Shown here: piece after piece, positions 5,226-5,778 of the stretch
Position numbering within the stretch: the first letter of the stretch is position 1
Layout: the number at the start of each line of letters is the position of its first letter
Assembly (NCBI GenBank): GCA_046541515.1
Contig: JBKHDD010000245.1
Location: forward strand, 1-5,778
DNA from: CAYFVR01 sp046541515
GTDB taxonomy: Bacteria > Desulfobacterota > Desulfobacteria > Desulfobacterales > Desulfococcaceae
Length of the DNA: 5,778 nt
Direction: 5' to 3'
Translations under genes and position numbers: made by a program
The notes under the pieces: model-generated
What the model saw: the letters and a program-made list of their open reading frames with translations, nothing else
Told to the model about the DNA's origin: nothing
Databases searched by the model: none

Positions 5226-5778
5226 ACACCCAGACGGGAACCCTTTACGGCATCGGCGTCGGTCCCGGCGACCCGGAATTGCTTCCGCTCAAAGCGGTTC
5301 GGCTGCTGGGAGAAGTGGACGTCGTGTTCGCGGCCTCCTCCACCAAAAACAGCTACAGCCTGGCCATGGACATCGCCGGTCCCCACATCCCCAAGGCGAC
5401 GCCGATGGTCCGGCTGGCCTTTCCCATGACCCGGGATCGGTCCGAAACCCAAAAGGCCTGGGAGGAACACGCCCGCGCCATCATCGACCGGCTGGATCGG
5501 GGCGAAAACGCCGCGTTCATCACCCTGGGGGACCCGACCACCTATTCCACCTACGGATACGTGTTGCAAAATCTGCGCGCCCTGCGCCCCGATCTGCCGG
5601 TGGAAACCGTTCCCGGCATCACCAGCTACCAGGCTTCCGCCGCCCGGCTCAACATTCCGCTGGTGGAAGGCGAAGAATCGCTGCTCGTCACCTCCGGCGT
5701 CCAAGGCGGCCAACGGCTGCGGGAGATGAACAACCCGCCCGAAAACATCGTCTTTTTGAAGGCGTACCGGAACGCGGC
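5222..5778 (+). CDS. cbiL: Precorrin-2 / cobalt-precorrin-2 C20-methyltransferase (3' end outside the window)
   Basis: The first 185 codons are present with no stop; the family is about 230-240 residues, so roughly 50 are missing. The enzyme uses S-adenosylmethionine to methylate C20 of (cobalt-)precorrin-2, the first committed step toward corrins. Seen in the sequence are the N-terminal tetrapyrrole methylase motif GIGVGPGDPELL (10-21), FITLGDPTTYSTYGY (99-113) of the SAM-binding loop, and VPGITSYQASAARL (130-143) followed by PLVEGEESLL (146-155), all typical of CbiL/CobI. The ATG overlaps the cbiC TGA as ATGA, with GGGAAG (5206-5211) 10 nt upstream. Its presence next to cbiA and cbiC shows that this is a corrin ring operon continuing to the right. 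CbiL (anaerobic) and CobI (aerobic) cannot be separated with certainty from this fragment. Confidence 0.93.
   Translation, partial: MNTQTGTLYGIGVGPGDPELLPLKAVRLLGEVDVVFAASSTKNSYSLAMDIAGPHIPKATPMVRLAFPMTRDRSETQKAWEEHARAIIDRLDRGENAAFITLGDPTTYSTYGYVLQNLRALRPDLPVETVPGITSYQASAARLNIPLVEGEESLLVTSGVQGGQRLREMNNPPENIVFLKAYRNA

Overview
The window looks like ordinary chromosomal DNA from a Gram-negative, probably anaerobic bacterium. A lineage such as Desulfobacterota/deltaproteobacteria is my best guess. This is inference from three things: an outer-membrane-type lytic transglycosylase with a lipobox, a cbi-type cobalamin cluster, and a tRNA-tuf arrangement typical of proteobacteria. No sequence comparison could be run. 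All five tRNA genes encode their CCA end.

Left part (1-663, minus strand): reading on the minus strand, the order is tRNA-Thr(TGT), tRNA-Tyr(GTA), tRNA-Gly(TCC), tRNA-Thr(GGT), then the first 18 codons of an elongation factor Tu gene. This is the same gene and anticodon order as the thrU-tyrU-glyT-thrT-tufB operon of Escherichia coli. Spacers in the cluster hold hairpins that are likely processing or attenuation elements.

Divergent intergenic region (664-1088): no gene is visible. It must hold the promoter for the leftward tRNA-tuf operon and the one for the rightward transglycosylase gene. I see a weak leftward promoter candidate, a rightward TTGACA box, and a perfect inverted repeat with a GCGA loop between them.

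Middle (1089-3062, plus strand): a complete 612-residue MltD-like membrane-bound lytic murein transglycosylase (lipoprotein signal, SLT domain, three C-terminal LysM repeats). It is followed after only 9 nt by tRNA-Arg(CCT) and then a strong intrinsic terminator. The protein gene and the tRNA may be one transcription unit.

Right part (3063-5778, plus strand): the beginning of a cobalamin (corrin ring) operon. cbiA (cobyrinate a,c-diamide synthase), cbiC (precorrin-8X methylmutase) and cbiL (precorrin-2 C20-methyltransferase, cut by the window end) are chained by 4-nt ATGA overlaps, so they are almost certainly cotranscribed and translationally coupled. The 139-nt leader in front of cbiA lacks a recognisable cobalamin riboswitch. 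It contains a long stem-loop whose 3' arm can alternatively pair with the cbiA start codon region, and a 21-codon ORF that itself overlaps the cbiA start by ATGA. This leader is the least explained part of the window. I see no mobile element, CRISPR array or defence system.
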